Source of the DNA: Cryobacterium frigoriphilum
GTDB taxonomy: Bacteria > Actinomycetota > Actinomycetes > Actinomycetales > Microbacteriaceae
Reading direction: 5' to 3'
DNA: 64,000 nucleotides
Assembly (NCBI RefSeq): GCF_004403305.1
Contig: NZ_SOHE01000083.1
Location: forward strand, 62,001-126,000
This document shows, piece after piece, positions 38,935 to 48,205 of the stretch. The notes beneath the pieces are model-generated. The model had not been told where the DNA came from, did no database searches, and saw only the letters and a list, made by a program, of their open reading frames with translations. The position numbers and the translations under genes are program-made. The first letter of the stretch is position 1. The number at the start of each line of letters is the position of its first letter.

Positions 38935-41628
38935 CTACGGAACGACGAGAACGTGTCCGACCGCACCGCGCTCGGCATCCGTCATGGCGTGCGTGACGAA
39001 GGAATAGGTGCCGGCCTCGGGAAAGCTGAGCTCGACGAAGCCGCCCTGAGCCGGCGCGAGGGCGAGCGTCTGGCTGCCTCCGGTACCGGTGCTGCCGCCC
39101 TGACGCAACAGGTACTCGCCCTCGGCGTAGACCGTGTCGAACTGCCCGCCAACGATATGAAAGGAACTCGCCAGGTTCGGCCCCGCGTCGAGCACCCAGA
39201 AGCGGATGCGCTCCCCCACTTTCGCGGTCAGCGGCTGCTGCGCATACTGATTGGCATAACCGTTGAAGACGACGAGGTCGGGGGTGGCGGCGGCGATCTT
39301 CGCGGAGTCGGCGATACCGCCCTGCGGCCCGAGGTAGAACTCGGACTGCACGAGCAGGTATTCCCGGTCGACCGGGTCGAGCCCGGCGGGGTCGATGACG
39401 ACCGCGCCAAACATGCCGTTGGCGATGTGAAGCGACATCGGCGTCGTAGAGCAGTGGTAGAGCCAGATTCCCGACCGGGTGGCGGTGAAGGAATACTCGA
39501 GGGTCTCGCCGGGCTCGATCGTGCGCATCGGTCCGTCTGGGGCGAGGGCGCCGGCGTGAAAGTCGAGCGAGTGGCCGGTCGTCGCGTCGTTGATCAGGGT
39601 GATCGTGAAGGTGTCCCCGACCGTGCCGCGCAGGGTCGGGCCGGGCGCGGTGCCGTTGAAGGGCCACAGCGTCTGGGTCACGCCGGGGGCGACCTCGACC
39701 TCGGTGTCGCCGACGCGGAAGGTGTAGTCGTGATGGGTTTCGCTTGACGCCGGCGGCAGGGCGGCGTCGCGGGCCTCGAATCCGGGCGATGGCTCGGCCT
39801 GGGCGCCGAGGTCGTCGGCAGCGGTTGCCGCGACGTCGGTTGCGCCAGAATCGGTTGCGCCAGAATCGGCGTGGTCGGCCGCGGCCTCCGTCGATTCCGC
39901 CGTCGATTCCGCCGTCGAGCCGGTGACTGCGATCTGCAGCACCATGCCCATCTGGCGGTGTCCGGCGATGGAACACCAGCCCTCACTGCTCGCGGCCATG
40001 ACACCGGCGTCGACGGTGACCGTCTCTCCCGGTGCCACCCGGCCCGAAGTGACGCCGTTCGCGAGGGTGAGGTCGTGCACGGCGGTGTCGTCGTTGGTGA
40101 CGGTGAGTTCGAGTCGGTCTCCGGCGGGCACGGTCAGGCGGGACGGCGAGAACCGCATGTCGAGCATCGTCACGGTTGCCGTGGTGACCTCGCCCGAGGC
40201 GATGGTCGCGGCGTTCCGAGCGGTGACCGAACCCGAGCCGACGCCGGCCGTGACCGGATCGAGGGCGACGCCGACGGTGACGGCGAGCACGAGCACGGCG
40301 ACCGCGGCGGCCGCCATTCCGCTGCGCGTGCGACGGGGGCCGGGCGCGGCTGCCGTGACCGCCGCGAGCCTGTCGGCCAGCAACGGCACGGCGGGGGCTG
40401 CGCCCCGAGAACGGATGCGCCCGCCCACCACGACCGCGCGCACGAGCAGAACCAGGAAGCTCAGCAGAACCCCGAACACCAGAAGCGAGAGCACGACCTT
40501 TACGAGGCTGGGTACCGGCAACAGGTAGAACACGATGCCGCCGTTGACCACGAGCAGGCGAAACAGCGGTGCCCGGTCGAGTTCGGCGGCCGCGGCCTTG
40601 CCGGCCTGCGGCCCGCCACCGGAGACCATGGGCACGAGGTAGCTCAGGGCACCGAGCAGCAGCTGCACGGCGAAACCCGCCAGCAGCGGAACAAGCAGCC
40701 AGCCGAGGCGATCGACGGCCTCGATCGGGGCCGGAGCGGTCGCCACGAGCACGCCGAGAGCCCCGACGCTGAACGCCAACCAGGCCATCGACGCGGCGAG
40801 GCTCCAGCCGGCGAATGTCGTCGGCGGAGCCTGCCGCGCCTGCCGCACGGCCTCCCGCACGACGGGCATGAGGCCGAGCAGATAGAGCAGCGCACCGGCG
40901 GCGACGCCGATCGGCTGGCCCGCCAGGCTCGCACCGGCGGCGACCAGCACACCGGCGGCGAGCAGGGGCAGGGCGGTGCGGGCGGCGGCATCCGTTCCGT
41001 CTCCGAGGCGGGTGCGCAGCACCGTGGGCCAGAGCAGCAGCAGGGTCCCGACCGCGGTCAGACCGACCCAACCGAGCACGTTGAGAATGATATGCGCCAC
41101 ATAGAGGCGGGCGTGCAGGTCGGCGCCGGTCGCCGGGCCGGCCATCCAGATGCCGAGGCCCACCCCGATGGCGAGGCTCACGCTCGCGGCCACGTAGTAG
41201 CGCACCAGCGAGCCGAAGCGGGTGGGTTTGGCCCGGCGCAGCTGGCCGCCGAGCAGGATCGCATGCAAGACCGCGACCGCGCCGACGACGAGGCCGCCGC
41301 CGAGCACGAGCGGGAACGCGTTGAGGGTCATGCCGACCATCACGAGGATGGCTCCCAGCGTGTGCCCGGCGAGGCGGATGATCAGCGACCGGCGGCCGCT
41401 GAGTGCCGGCCGACGCACCAGGGTGTCGGCGAAGTGCTGGCTCCAGATCAGGATTGCGGTGCTGACGGCGCCGAGCAGCAGCAGGTGCACCATCAGCCAG
41501 TCGGCACCGGGCACCATCTGGTGCGTGAGCACGGCGACGCCGAGCACCGCGAGCCAGCCGACGACGACGGCGTTGGTCTGCAGGTACCAGGTGCGGCGGG
41601 CGTGCACGCGGGCGGTGACGGGACTCAT
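38935..41628 (-). CDS. Membrane-fused NirK-type copper nitrite reductase with extra cupredoxin domain
   Basis: An 897-residue fusion. Residues 1 to about 450 form a polytopic membrane domain with about a dozen hydrophobic segments. Residues of about 480-570 form a cupredoxin with a type 1 copper pattern (C552, H557, M560 and an upstream VHDL His). After a low-complexity Ala/Thr/Ser/Asp linker (STAESTAES and SGATDSGATD repeats) comes a two-domain NirK-like module at about 640-897. There all expected ligands are visible: type 1 H686, C726, H734, M739; type 2 H691, H725, H880; catalytic D689 and H824. Nitrite-to-NO reduction at the outer membrane face is likely. The ATG overlaps the upstream gene stop by 4 bases. 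A related multicopper oxidase remains possible. Confidence 0.82.
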   Translation of the reverse strand: MSPVTARVHARRTWYLQTNAVVVGWLAVLGVAVLTHQMVPGADWLMVHLLLLGAVSTAILIWSQHFADTLVRRPALSGRRSLIIRLAGHTLGAILVMVGMTLNAFPLVLGGGLVVGAVAVLHAILLGGQLRRAKPTRFGSLVRYYVAASVSLAIGVGLGIWMAGPATGADLHARLYVAHIILNVLGWVGLTAVGTLLLLWPTVLRTRLGDGTDAAARTALPLLAAGVLVAAGASLAGQPIGVAAGALLYLLGLMPVVREAVRQARQAPPTTFAGWSLAASMAWLAFSVGALGVLVATAPAPIEAVDRLGWLLVPLLAGFAVQLLLGALSYLVPMVSGGGPQAGKAAAAELDRAPLFRLLVVNGGIVFYLLPVPSLVKVVLSLLVFGVLLSFLVLLVRAVVVGGRIRSRGAAPAVPLLADRLAAVTAAAPGPRRTRSGMAAAAVAVLVLAVTVGVALDPVTAGVGSGSVTARNAATIASGEVTTATVTMLDMRFSPSRLTVPAGDRLELTVTNDDTAVHDLTLANGVTSGRVAPGETVTVDAGVMAASSEGWCSIAGHRQMGMVLQIAVTGSTAESTAESTEAAADHADSGATDSGATDVAATAADDLGAQAEPSPGFEARDAALPPASSETHHDYTFRVGDTEVEVAPGVTQTLWPFNGTAPGPTLRGTVGDTFTITLINDATTGHSLDFHAGALAPDGPMRTIEPGETLEYSFTATRSGIWLYHCSTTPMSLHIANGMFGAVVIDPAGLDPVDREYLLVQSEFYLGPQGGIADSAKIAAATPDLVVFNGYANQYAQQPLTAKVGERIRFWVLDAGPNLASSFHIVGGQFDTVYAEGEYLLRQGGSTGTGGSQTLALAPAQGGFVELSFPEAGTYSFVTHAMTDAERGAVGHVLVVP

Positions 41629-42875
41629 GCGCCGGCTTTCTGTGGTGCGCTGGCTTTCTGAGGTGCGCTGGGTATCTGTGGTGCGCTGGTTTTCTGAGGG
41701 CGGCGACCGACGCCATCCACCGGTCCGCGTACCGCTGAGACCACGGCGATGACGATGAACAGCAGCAGCGCGCTGATGTTGAGCGATCCGCCGAGCTGCA
41801 GCATCGAGGGCATGCCCCAGGCATCACCGAAGAGCACCCGCAGCACGAGTGAGGCGTGCAGCAGCGCGACCGGGAGGTACATGATCGGCCGGTACGGCAG
41901 CGGGCGGCGCAACACGGCCGGCAAAATGACGGGGGCGTGGGCCATGATCATCGACAGGGTGAAGCCGAGCAGCACCGCGTGGATGACCGCGTCGTAGGCC
42001 GGTCCGCTCGTCGCGGCGCCGCCGACGAGCCAGATGACACCGGCGACGACCAGCCAGGCGTAGCCGCTCAGCAGGCACGCCGCCATGTATCGCGGCAGCC
42101 CCGTCGCCCGCAGGGTGCGGCGCGCGACATCGTGCAGGAACAGCCAGGACACCACCCACAACAGGGCGAAGCCGAAGAGCGGATAGCCGTAGGCCGGAAC
42201 GCTGAGGGCGAGCGAAACGCATCCGGTGAGCGACAGCGCCGCCCACAGCAGACCGCGACCGGGGTGGCTGCCACGCAGGGACAGCCGGGCCAGTTCGAGG
42301 CGTTCGCCGGCGATGGTGAGCACGAGGAAGGCGCTGAAAGCCGGAATCAGGTGCGCGACCGGTACGGCAGCGAGCCAGAGAAGCGCGGCGACGACGAGGT
42401 TGACCCCGCCGAGAAACTGGATCGCGGTGGCGGTCATCGCCTGGCGACGCCAGATGGTGCGGTAGATCAGCAGCAGGCCGATCGCGCCGAGAACGATCGC
42501 GCTGCGGCCGATCCAGGTCGGCAGCGGTGCCAGTACGAGCAGGCTGCCGATGCCGAGCAGGGCCGGCGCAGTGAACGCCCACCACTTTTTGATGGCGACC
42601 GCCCGTTCGAGCACGATCAGGGTGCCGACGAAGCCGAACACCATGAGCGCGCCGTGCGAGGCCGCCAGCCGATCGGCCAGCGGCGGAACGTCGAAGCCCA
42701 GCAGGGCCGTCGCTGCGTAGAGCCCGAACAGCAGCGACGCCCCGGCCGGAGCGAGGAACAGAAAGCGGATGCCCGGGCGATCGATCAGGCCGCGGCGCGG
42801 CTTCGCCCGGGCCTGGACTGACGCGACGGCGGGTACAGTCCCGGTGCCAGACGAGGACGGCTCAGCGGGACGCAC
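41625..42875 (-). CDS. Polytopic membrane protein, NnrS-like, partner of the copper reductase
   Basis: A 416-residue protein with about eleven hydrophobic helices. Histidines sit in helix contexts such as SHGALMVFGFVGTLIVLERA and HAVLLGFTLSMIMAHAPVILP, which recall the heme/copper-binding NnrS proteins of the NO response. This similarity is by eye and tentative. The cytoplasmic C-terminus is a SAPQK-type repeat encoded by an 18-bp DNA repeat. It starts at GTG 42875 and overlaps the copper reductase gene by 4 bases (ATGA), so the two work as one operon. Confidence 0.7.
   Translation of the reverse strand: MRPAEPSSSGTGTVPAVASVQARAKPRRGLIDRPGIRFLFLAPAGASLLFGLYAATALLGFDVPPLADRLAASHGALMVFGFVGTLIVLERAVAIKKWWAFTAPALLGIGSLLVLAPLPTWIGRSAIVLGAIGLLLIYRTIWRRQAMTATAIQFLGGVNLVVAALLWLAAVPVAHLIPAFSAFLVLTIAGERLELARLSLRGSHPGRGLLWAALSLTGCVSLALSVPAYGYPLFGFALLWVVSWLFLHDVARRTLRATGLPRYMAACLLSGYAWLVVAGVIWLVGGAATSGPAYDAVIHAVLLGFTLSMIMAHAPVILPAVLRRPLPYRPIMYLPVALLHASLVLRVLFGDAWGMPSMLQLGGSLNISALLLFIVIAVVSAVRGPVDGVGRRPQKTSAPQIPSAPQKASAPQKAGA
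41634..41699. repeat. 18-bp tandem repeat, about 3.6 copies, at the 3' end of the NnrS-like gene
   Basis: Units of the form GGCTTTCTGTGGTGCGCT lie at 41634, 41652 and 41670, with a partial copy at 41688. The period keeps the reading frame and encodes SAPQKx units that end a few codons before the stop. Confidence 0.88.
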
Positions 42876-42933
42876 CCGCCTAGTTTACCGAACCCTATAT
42901 GCCCGTCCGGGACCGCATCGCGTTCTGCTTCGG

Positions 42934-44634
42934 TTAGGCCAGCGCCGACCGCAGGGTGTCGAGGCCAACGCCGCCGAGGTCGAGGGCCCGGCGGTGGAAC
43001 TCCTTGATGGAGAAACTCGAACCCTCGCGGGCGGCACACTCGTCGCGCAACTGCTCCCAGATGCGCTGCCCGACCTTGTACGACGGAGCCTGGCCGGGCC
43101 AGCCGAGGTACCGGTTCACCTCGAACTTCACGAAACCCTCGTTCATGTTCACGTTCTGGCCGAGAAACTCGAACGCGTACTCCGCGGTCCACTTTCCGCC
43201 GCCGTCGGGGCGCTGCTTGCCGAGGTGCACACCGATATCCAGCACGACGCGGGCGGCGCGCATCCGCTGCCCGTCGAGCATGCCGAGGCGGTCGGCCGGG
43301 TCGTCGAGGTAGCCGAGCTGTTCCATCAGCCGTTCGGCGTACAGCGCCCAGCCTTCGGCGTGTCCCGAGGTGCCGGCGAGCTGGCGGCGCCAGGTGTTGA
43401 GCTTGGCGCGGTTGTAGACGGCCTGGCCGATCTGCAGGTGGTGCCCGGGAACGCCCTCGTGGTAGACGGTGGTCAGTTCACGCCAGGTGTCGAATTCGGT
43501 GACGCCGACCGGAACGGACCACCACATGCGGCCGGGGCGGGAGAAGTCATCCGTTGGTCCGGTGTAATAGATGCCGCCCTCCTGCGTGGGGGCGATCATG
43601 CACTCGATGGCCTTGATCTCGTCGGGAATGTCGAACTGAGTGTCGGCGAGTTCGGCGACGGCCCTGTCGCTGGTCTCCTGCATCCACTTCTGCAGGGCGT
43701 CGGTTCCGTGCAGTTTGCGGCTCGGGTCGGTGTCGAGAAAGGCGATGGCTTCGAGCACGGTCGCGCCGGGCTTGATCTGGCGGGCGACGCTTTCTTGCTC
43801 ACTCACCATGCGGGCGAGCTCGTCGACGCCCCACTCATAGGTTTCGTCGAGATCGATGGTCGCGCCGAGAAACTGGCGAGAGGTGAGGGCGTAGTGGTCG
43901 CGGCCGACGGCATCCGCCTCGGTGGCGACCGGCGCGAGATCGTTTCGCAGAAAATCGCCGAGCTTCTCGAAGGCCGAGGCCGACCGTCGCGCGCCGAGGC
44001 CGAGGTCGCTCGCGAGCGAGGCCGGCAGGCTGCCCTGCTCGAGGCTGGCCTCTGAGGCGAATTCGGCGAAGAAGCCGTCGTTGGCCGAGTGGCGCTGCAC
44101 CTGGGCGAGCACTTCGAGCACCTGGCGGCGGGCCGGGGTCACTCCCCGCTCGATGCCGAGCCTCAGGGTCTCGATGTAGCCGTCGACGGCGTTCGGCACG
44201 GCACCGAGCCGCGACGAGATGTTGCTCCAGTCGTCGACCGTCTTCGTGGGCATGAGGTCGAAAATCTCACGGATGCCCTGGGCCGGGGACGCGATCACGT
44301 TCAGGTCCCGAAGCTGCAGGTTGGCCGCGGAGCTCTCGAGTTCGAGGGCCAGTGTGGCCCGCAGGTCGGTCTGAGTGACCCGGTCCACGTCGTCGATCAC
44401 GGTGGCCGCGTCGAGGGCGGTGATAATCCGGGTGGCCTCGGCGATATAGCGCTCGTGTCCGGCGGGCGAGAAATCGCCGAAGCGCCCGTCGCCCTCGGTG
44501 CGTCCGATGTAGGTGCCGACCGTGGGGTCGAGGTCGACGAGGGTATCGACCCAGTCTTCAGCGATCTTGTCGATGGGGGTAGCCGGGCGCTGCACTGCGC
44601 CGCTGGCTCCGTTCGTGCTTTTCGCGGTAGTCAT
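42934..44634 (-). CDS. DUF885 family protein, putative zinc-dependent peptidase
   Basis: A 566-residue cytoplasmic protein of the DUF885 family, which resembles M32/M3-type metallopeptidases. The zinc motif HEGVPGHH is at residues 392-399, with a downstream Glu-containing helix (SGHAEGWALYAERLMEQLGY). No signal peptide is visible. It starts at ATG 44634 and stands between the Nir-like operon and a lipoprotein gene on the same strand. The substrate is unknown. Confidence 0.88.
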   Translation of the reverse strand: MTTAKSTNGASGAVQRPATPIDKIAEDWVDTLVDLDPTVGTYIGRTEGDGRFGDFSPAGHERYIAEATRIITALDAATVIDDVDRVTQTDLRATLALELESSAANLQLRDLNVIASPAQGIREIFDLMPTKTVDDWSNISSRLGAVPNAVDGYIETLRLGIERGVTPARRQVLEVLAQVQRHSANDGFFAEFASEASLEQGSLPASLASDLGLGARRSASAFEKLGDFLRNDLAPVATEADAVGRDHYALTSRQFLGATIDLDETYEWGVDELARMVSEQESVARQIKPGATVLEAIAFLDTDPSRKLHGTDALQKWMQETSDRAVAELADTQFDIPDEIKAIECMIAPTQEGGIYYTGPTDDFSRPGRMWWSVPVGVTEFDTWRELTTVYHEGVPGHHLQIGQAVYNRAKLNTWRRQLAGTSGHAEGWALYAERLMEQLGYLDDPADRLGMLDGQRMRAARVVLDIGVHLGKQRPDGGGKWTAEYAFEFLGQNVNMNEGFVKFEVNRYLGWPGQAPSYKVGQRIWEQLRDECAAREGSSFSIKEFHRRALDLGGVGLDTLRSALA

Positions 44635-44663
44635 GACCCGAGCTTAGAACACGGGCACCGCTC

Positions 44664-45479
44664 CTACTGGGGGGCGCCGAGCGGGCCCGTTCCTGTGCCC
44701 AGTGGCACGGTGCTCATGCTGACCAGTTCCTCGCGCCCGCCGGCTCCGCCCGACACGTCCACCACGAGTACGGGACCGATGCCGGGCGCGTAGAGCTTGT
44801 ACTGTGCCACGTCGGGTTCGATCGTGATCGTGTCCTTGGTGAGCACCACATCTGAGAATTGTCCGAACGGAACCTGAGCCAGCTCGGAACGACTGAGAAC
44901 CTCGCCATTGTCTTCGGCCTCCCCGGCGTAGTACTCCTGGCGATAGGACAGCCCCACGACCGGATCGGCCGGCATGACCACACCCGGCAGAGCCCCGTCC
45001 ACTCCGGCCTCGAACGACCCGGCGGTCGAGCTGATCACACCGTTCTCGAACTCGGCGGTATCTTCGCCGAGATACCACACGGTGCCTTGGTGGTCCTGGG
45101 CGTACCAATCAAACGTGTCCTCAATCACTTCGGAACCGCGCCGCACTGTGTCGCGGACGACGCGTGCGGTGATGCCGTTGGCGATGAGTCGGGTGTCGTG
45201 GGTCACAGTGACGGTCACGGTGAGTTCGTCGCCCGTTCCGTCGGTTTCACGATAGGTCCACTGTGTTCCGGGCATCATCGGCCAGTAGGGATTGTCGATG
45301 GTGACACTGAACGCGGACGGATCCAGTTGGACCGGTGTGCTGCCCCTGGGCAGGTCCGCCGCCGATGCTGGCGTGATGACCTGTGCCGGCGCGCACCCTG
45401 TACTGGCGGTGAGAATACTGGCACTGAGAATGCCGGCGCTGAGCGCCAGTCCGAGAACGCTGTGTGAGGGTGACTTCAT
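44664..45479 (-). CDS. Putative lipoprotein, unknown function
   Basis: A 271-residue exported protein. It has a signal peptide with probable lipidation Cys29 in ASTGCA; the box is slightly atypical, with Ser at -3. The mature part is beta-rich, with IDNPYWPMMPGTQWTY near its start and FDWYAQDHQGTVWYLGEDT in the middle. This pattern recurs in uncharacterised actinobacterial exported proteins. It is divergent from the PepSY/two-component cluster, sharing a 215-base promoter region with it, so it may be a target of that system. Confidence 0.75.
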   Translation of the reverse strand: MKSPSHSVLGLALSAGILSASILTASTGCAPAQVITPASAADLPRGSTPVQLDPSAFSVTIDNPYWPMMPGTQWTYRETDGTGDELTVTVTVTHDTRLIANGITARVVRDTVRRGSEVIEDTFDWYAQDHQGTVWYLGEDTAEFENGVISSTAGSFEAGVDGALPGVVMPADPVVGLSYRQEYYAGEAEDNGEVLSRSELAQVPFGQFSDVVLTKDTITIEPDVAQYKLYAPGIGPVLVVDVSGGAGGREELVSMSTVPLGTGTGPLGAPQ

Positions 45480-45612
45480 GATGTTCGCCCCTTCCTGAGT
45501 CTGGATACTGCTGGTGCCCGGTGACCCTGGCCGTCTCGGCCGGTCTGGCCCTCAGAGTGCCGCCGTGAGGCTGACTCTGGGCTGAATCGTGCGGATACCG
45601 AGGCCCGACCGA

Positions 45613-45628
45613 TTCAGACAGGGTTCAG
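45613..45628 (+). promoter_or_regulatory. Candidate response-regulator direct repeat
   Basis: TTCAG occurs at 45613-45617 and 45624-45628, spaced 11 bases apart, in the divergent lipoprotein/PepSY spacer. OmpR-family regulators bind direct repeats with this spacing, and an OmpR-type gene lies 0.5 kb downstream. No other strong element was seen in this 215-base spacer. Confidence 0.4.
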
Positions 45629-45694
45629 GCGCCGGAGCCTACGGTCACTGCACCGACGCATCCGTGTCGGTTCCGTCGGGACAGGAGTTGTGTC

Positions 45695-46117
45695 ATGCAC
45701 GCACCAGAGCACAAAAATGCTGAGCAGCAAAACACGAAGCACGAAAGCGCACAGAATTCGATCAGGATTGCGACGGCACTCGCCGGCACGGTCGCGCTCG
45801 CGGCGGGCGGAGTACTGCTGCTCGGAACCTCCGGGGCTATCGGCGCCCCCGGCAAGACGACGGGATCTGCCACCTCGGAGGGCCCCGACGTGGCCATCAC
45901 CGGCGGCGCGCTCGACCAGGCCAGCGCCGCAGCCCTCGCCCACACGGGCGACGGGGTCGTCACGGAGACCGAGATGAACGACGAAGAAAGCTACTACGAA
46001 GTCGAGGTCACCCTGAGCTCAGGCGCCGAGGTCGACGTGCAGCTCGACCAGGGCTTTGCCGTCGTGGGTTCCGAACCGGAGAACTCGTCGGGGCACGAAA
46101 ACTCTTCAGACGAGTAG
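45695..46117 (+). CDS. PepSY-like membrane-anchored small protein
   Basis: A 140-residue protein with a polar N-terminus (1-23), one hydrophobic segment (about 24-45), then a PepSY-like fold (ALDQASAAALAHTGDGVVTE followed by YYEVEVTLSSGAEVDVQLD) and an acidic tail. PepSY domains are often inhibitory or signalling modules outside the membrane. It is followed after 45 bases by a response regulator and sensor kinase, an arrangement common in actinobacteria, so it likely takes part in or responds to that system. Confidence 0.78.
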   Translation: MHAPEHKNAEQQNTKHESAQNSIRIATALAGTVALAAGGVLLLGTSGAIGAPGKTTGSATSEGPDVAITGGALDQASAAALAHTGDGVVTETEMNDEESYYEVEVTLSSGAEVDVQLDQGFAVVGSEPENSSGHENSSDE

Positions 46118-46162
46118 AGCACGACACCCCCAGGCCGCCGTCATCGCCGTACTCTGATCGTC

Positions 46163-46837
46163 ATGAAGGTGCTGCTGGTCGACGACGACGTGAAGATCAC
46201 CGCAATCGTGGCGCGCGGACTGACGGCGGAAGGGTTCACCGTGGACGTTGAACACACGGGCCCGGACGGCCTCTGGCGCGCGACCGAAGGCCATTACGAT
46301 GTGATCGTGCTCGACATCATGCTGCCGGGACGCAATGGTTTTCTGATCTGCGCCGACCTGCGAGCAGCCGAGAATTGGACCCCGATCCTCATGCTGACGG
46401 CCAAGGATGGTGAACTCGACGAGGCTGAGGCTCTGGATACCGGCGCCGACGATTACATCGTCAAGCCGTTCTCTTTTCCCGTGCTGGTCGCACGATTGCG
46501 CGCGCTCATGCGGCGCGGAGCATCCGCTGACCCCGGCCCGGACACACTCGCCGACCTCAGTATCGACCCGCGCACCCATCGGGCACGGGTCCGCAGGGAA
46601 GAGATCACGCTCACGGCCCGGGAATTCGCCGTACTGTACTTTCTCGTGCACCATGCGGGGCAGCTGGTCTCCAAACACGCGATTCTCGACGGCGTCTGGA
46701 GTGACGATTTCGAGGGCGACCCGAACATCGTCGAGGTCTACATCGGGCGGTTGCGACGCACACTCGAGCAGCATGCCAGCCGGGCCATGATTGAGACCGT
46801 ACGCGGCGCCGGCTATCGCATTGTCGCGGCGGCCTGA
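46163..46837 (+). CDS. OmpR-family response regulator
   Basis: A 224-residue regulator. The receiver domain has acidic pocket DDD at 7-9, phospho-acceptor D51 in VLDIMLPGRNG and the conserved Lys in YIVKPFSFP. The C-terminal winged helix (about 130-222) carries LTAREFAVLYFLVHHAGQ and VEVYIGRLRRTLE. It is 3 bases upstream of its kinase. The signal is unknown. Confidence 0.94.
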   Translation: MKVLLVDDDVKITAIVARGLTAEGFTVDVEHTGPDGLWRATEGHYDVIVLDIMLPGRNGFLICADLRAAENWTPILMLTAKDGELDEAEALDTGADDYIVKPFSFPVLVARLRALMRRGASADPGPDTLADLSIDPRTHRARVRREEITLTAREFAVLYFLVHHAGQLVSKHAILDGVWSDDFEGDPNIVEVYIGRLRRTLEQHASRAMIETVRGAGYRIVAAA

Positions 46838-46840
46838 GCC

Positions 46841-48205
46841 ATGCGAGGCCTGCTCGGCCTGCGGGGTATGGGCGCTGTCGGTGTGCGTGGCCGCATCACC
46901 CTCCTGGCGACCGTTGTCGTTCTGATCGTGCTGGCCGGCACCGGTGCGGCCCTCTCGGCCGTGCAACGATCTGTGCTCACCGACAGCGTCGACGAGGTTC
47001 TGCAACGCCAGATCAGCGAGATCGTGGCGCAGATCGATGCCGGCACTCTTCCACCGATCCTTGCCGGGCAGGGTGATGACGAGTCCTACGGCCAGGTGAC
47101 GGATGCCGCGGGCCGGATCGTCGCCGCCACCCGCGTCACGCCGCCCGCGGGTTCCGCCGCCGATCGGGCGGGCCACGCAGCCGAAGGGCCCCCCGACTTT
47201 CGCGTGCGGACCGCACAGCGTGCGGGCCTGCGCATCGACGTCGGCACTCCCCTCGACGACGTCAACGAGAGTGTCGCGGCGTTGGTGAGTGGGCTTCTCG
47301 TGGCTGTCCCTGCCGCTGCGGCGCTCCTGGCCGTCATGGTGTGGTTCCTCGTGGGCCGCGTGCTTCGACCGGTCGAGAGAATTCGGCAGGAGGTCGCGGA
47401 GATCTCCGGTCGGACCCTCGAACGCCGTGTTCCGGAACCACCCCGCGCCGACGAGATCGGCAGGCTCGCCCGCACGATGAACGGCATGCTCGCCCGCCTG
47501 GATGCCTCGGCCAAACGCCAGCAGCGCTTCGTCTCCGACGCCTCCCACGAATTGCGCAGTCCGCTCGCGCGGATCAGGGCTGAATTGGAGGTCGACGAGG
47601 CGCATCCCGGCCTCACCGACCCCGAAACCATTCGGAGAAGTGTGCTGGCCGAAACCTTGCTTTTGCAGCACCTGGTCGACGACCTGCTCGAGCTGGCCCG
47701 CATCGATGAAGCAGACCTCGGCCCTCCCCACATGATTGTCGACCTCGACGAAATCGTGCGCGGCGAGATCGACCGGGCACGAGCATCCGCTCGCCTCACG
47801 GTCACGGTGACGACACTCACCCGTGTGCACGTGCGGGGAGACGCGGCCCAGCTCGGGCGGGTCGTGCGCAACCTACTCGACAACGCAGCCGAACACGGCG
47901 GCGGCCAGGCAACGGTCGGGTTGGTGGCCCAGGCGACGGATGCCGTGCTCACCGTTTCCGACGCTGGCCCGGGGATCGAGTCTTCACTGCAGGAGCAGGT
48001 CTTTGAGCGCTTCGCCCGTGCCGATGCGGCGCGCTCCGGCAGCGGATTCGGGCTGGGCCTGGCGATCTCGCGTGCCCTCGTGACCGGGCACGGGGGCACG
48101 ATCCGGCTGCTGGATCGCACGCCGGGGGCGCACATCGAAGTTCGGCTCCCCCTCGAGCCCGACCGGGAACGAGGGGAAACGTCAGGGGGCAGAACCGGTC
48201 GCTAG
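46841..48205 (+). CDS. Sensor histidine kinase
   Basis: A 454-residue membrane kinase. Helices at about 21-41 and 151-173 flank an extracytoplasmic sensor domain of about 110 residues with no recognised fold. HAMP follows, then HisKA with phospho-acceptor H236 in SDASHELRSPLARIR. The ATPase has N box NLLDNAAEHG, G1 SDAGPGI and G2 GFGLGLAI. It pairs with the regulator just upstream. Its end overlaps the convergent polA stop by 4 bases. Confidence 0.94.
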   Translation: MRGLLGLRGMGAVGVRGRITLLATVVVLIVLAGTGAALSAVQRSVLTDSVDEVLQRQISEIVAQIDAGTLPPILAGQGDDESYGQVTDAAGRIVAATRVTPPAGSAADRAGHAAEGPPDFRVRTAQRAGLRIDVGTPLDDVNESVAALVSGLLVAVPAAAALLAVMVWFLVGRVLRPVERIRQEVAEISGRTLERRVPEPPRADEIGRLARTMNGMLARLDASAKRQQRFVSDASHELRSPLARIRAELEVDEAHPGLTDPETIRRSVLAETLLLQHLVDDLLELARIDEADLGPPHMIVDLDEIVRGEIDRARASARLTVTVTTLTRVHVRGDAAQLGRVVRNLLDNAAEHGGGQATVGLVAQATDAVLTVSDAGPGIESSLQEQVFERFARADAARSGSGFGLGLAISRALVTGHGGTIRLLDRTPGAHIEVRLPLEPDRERGETSGGRTGR

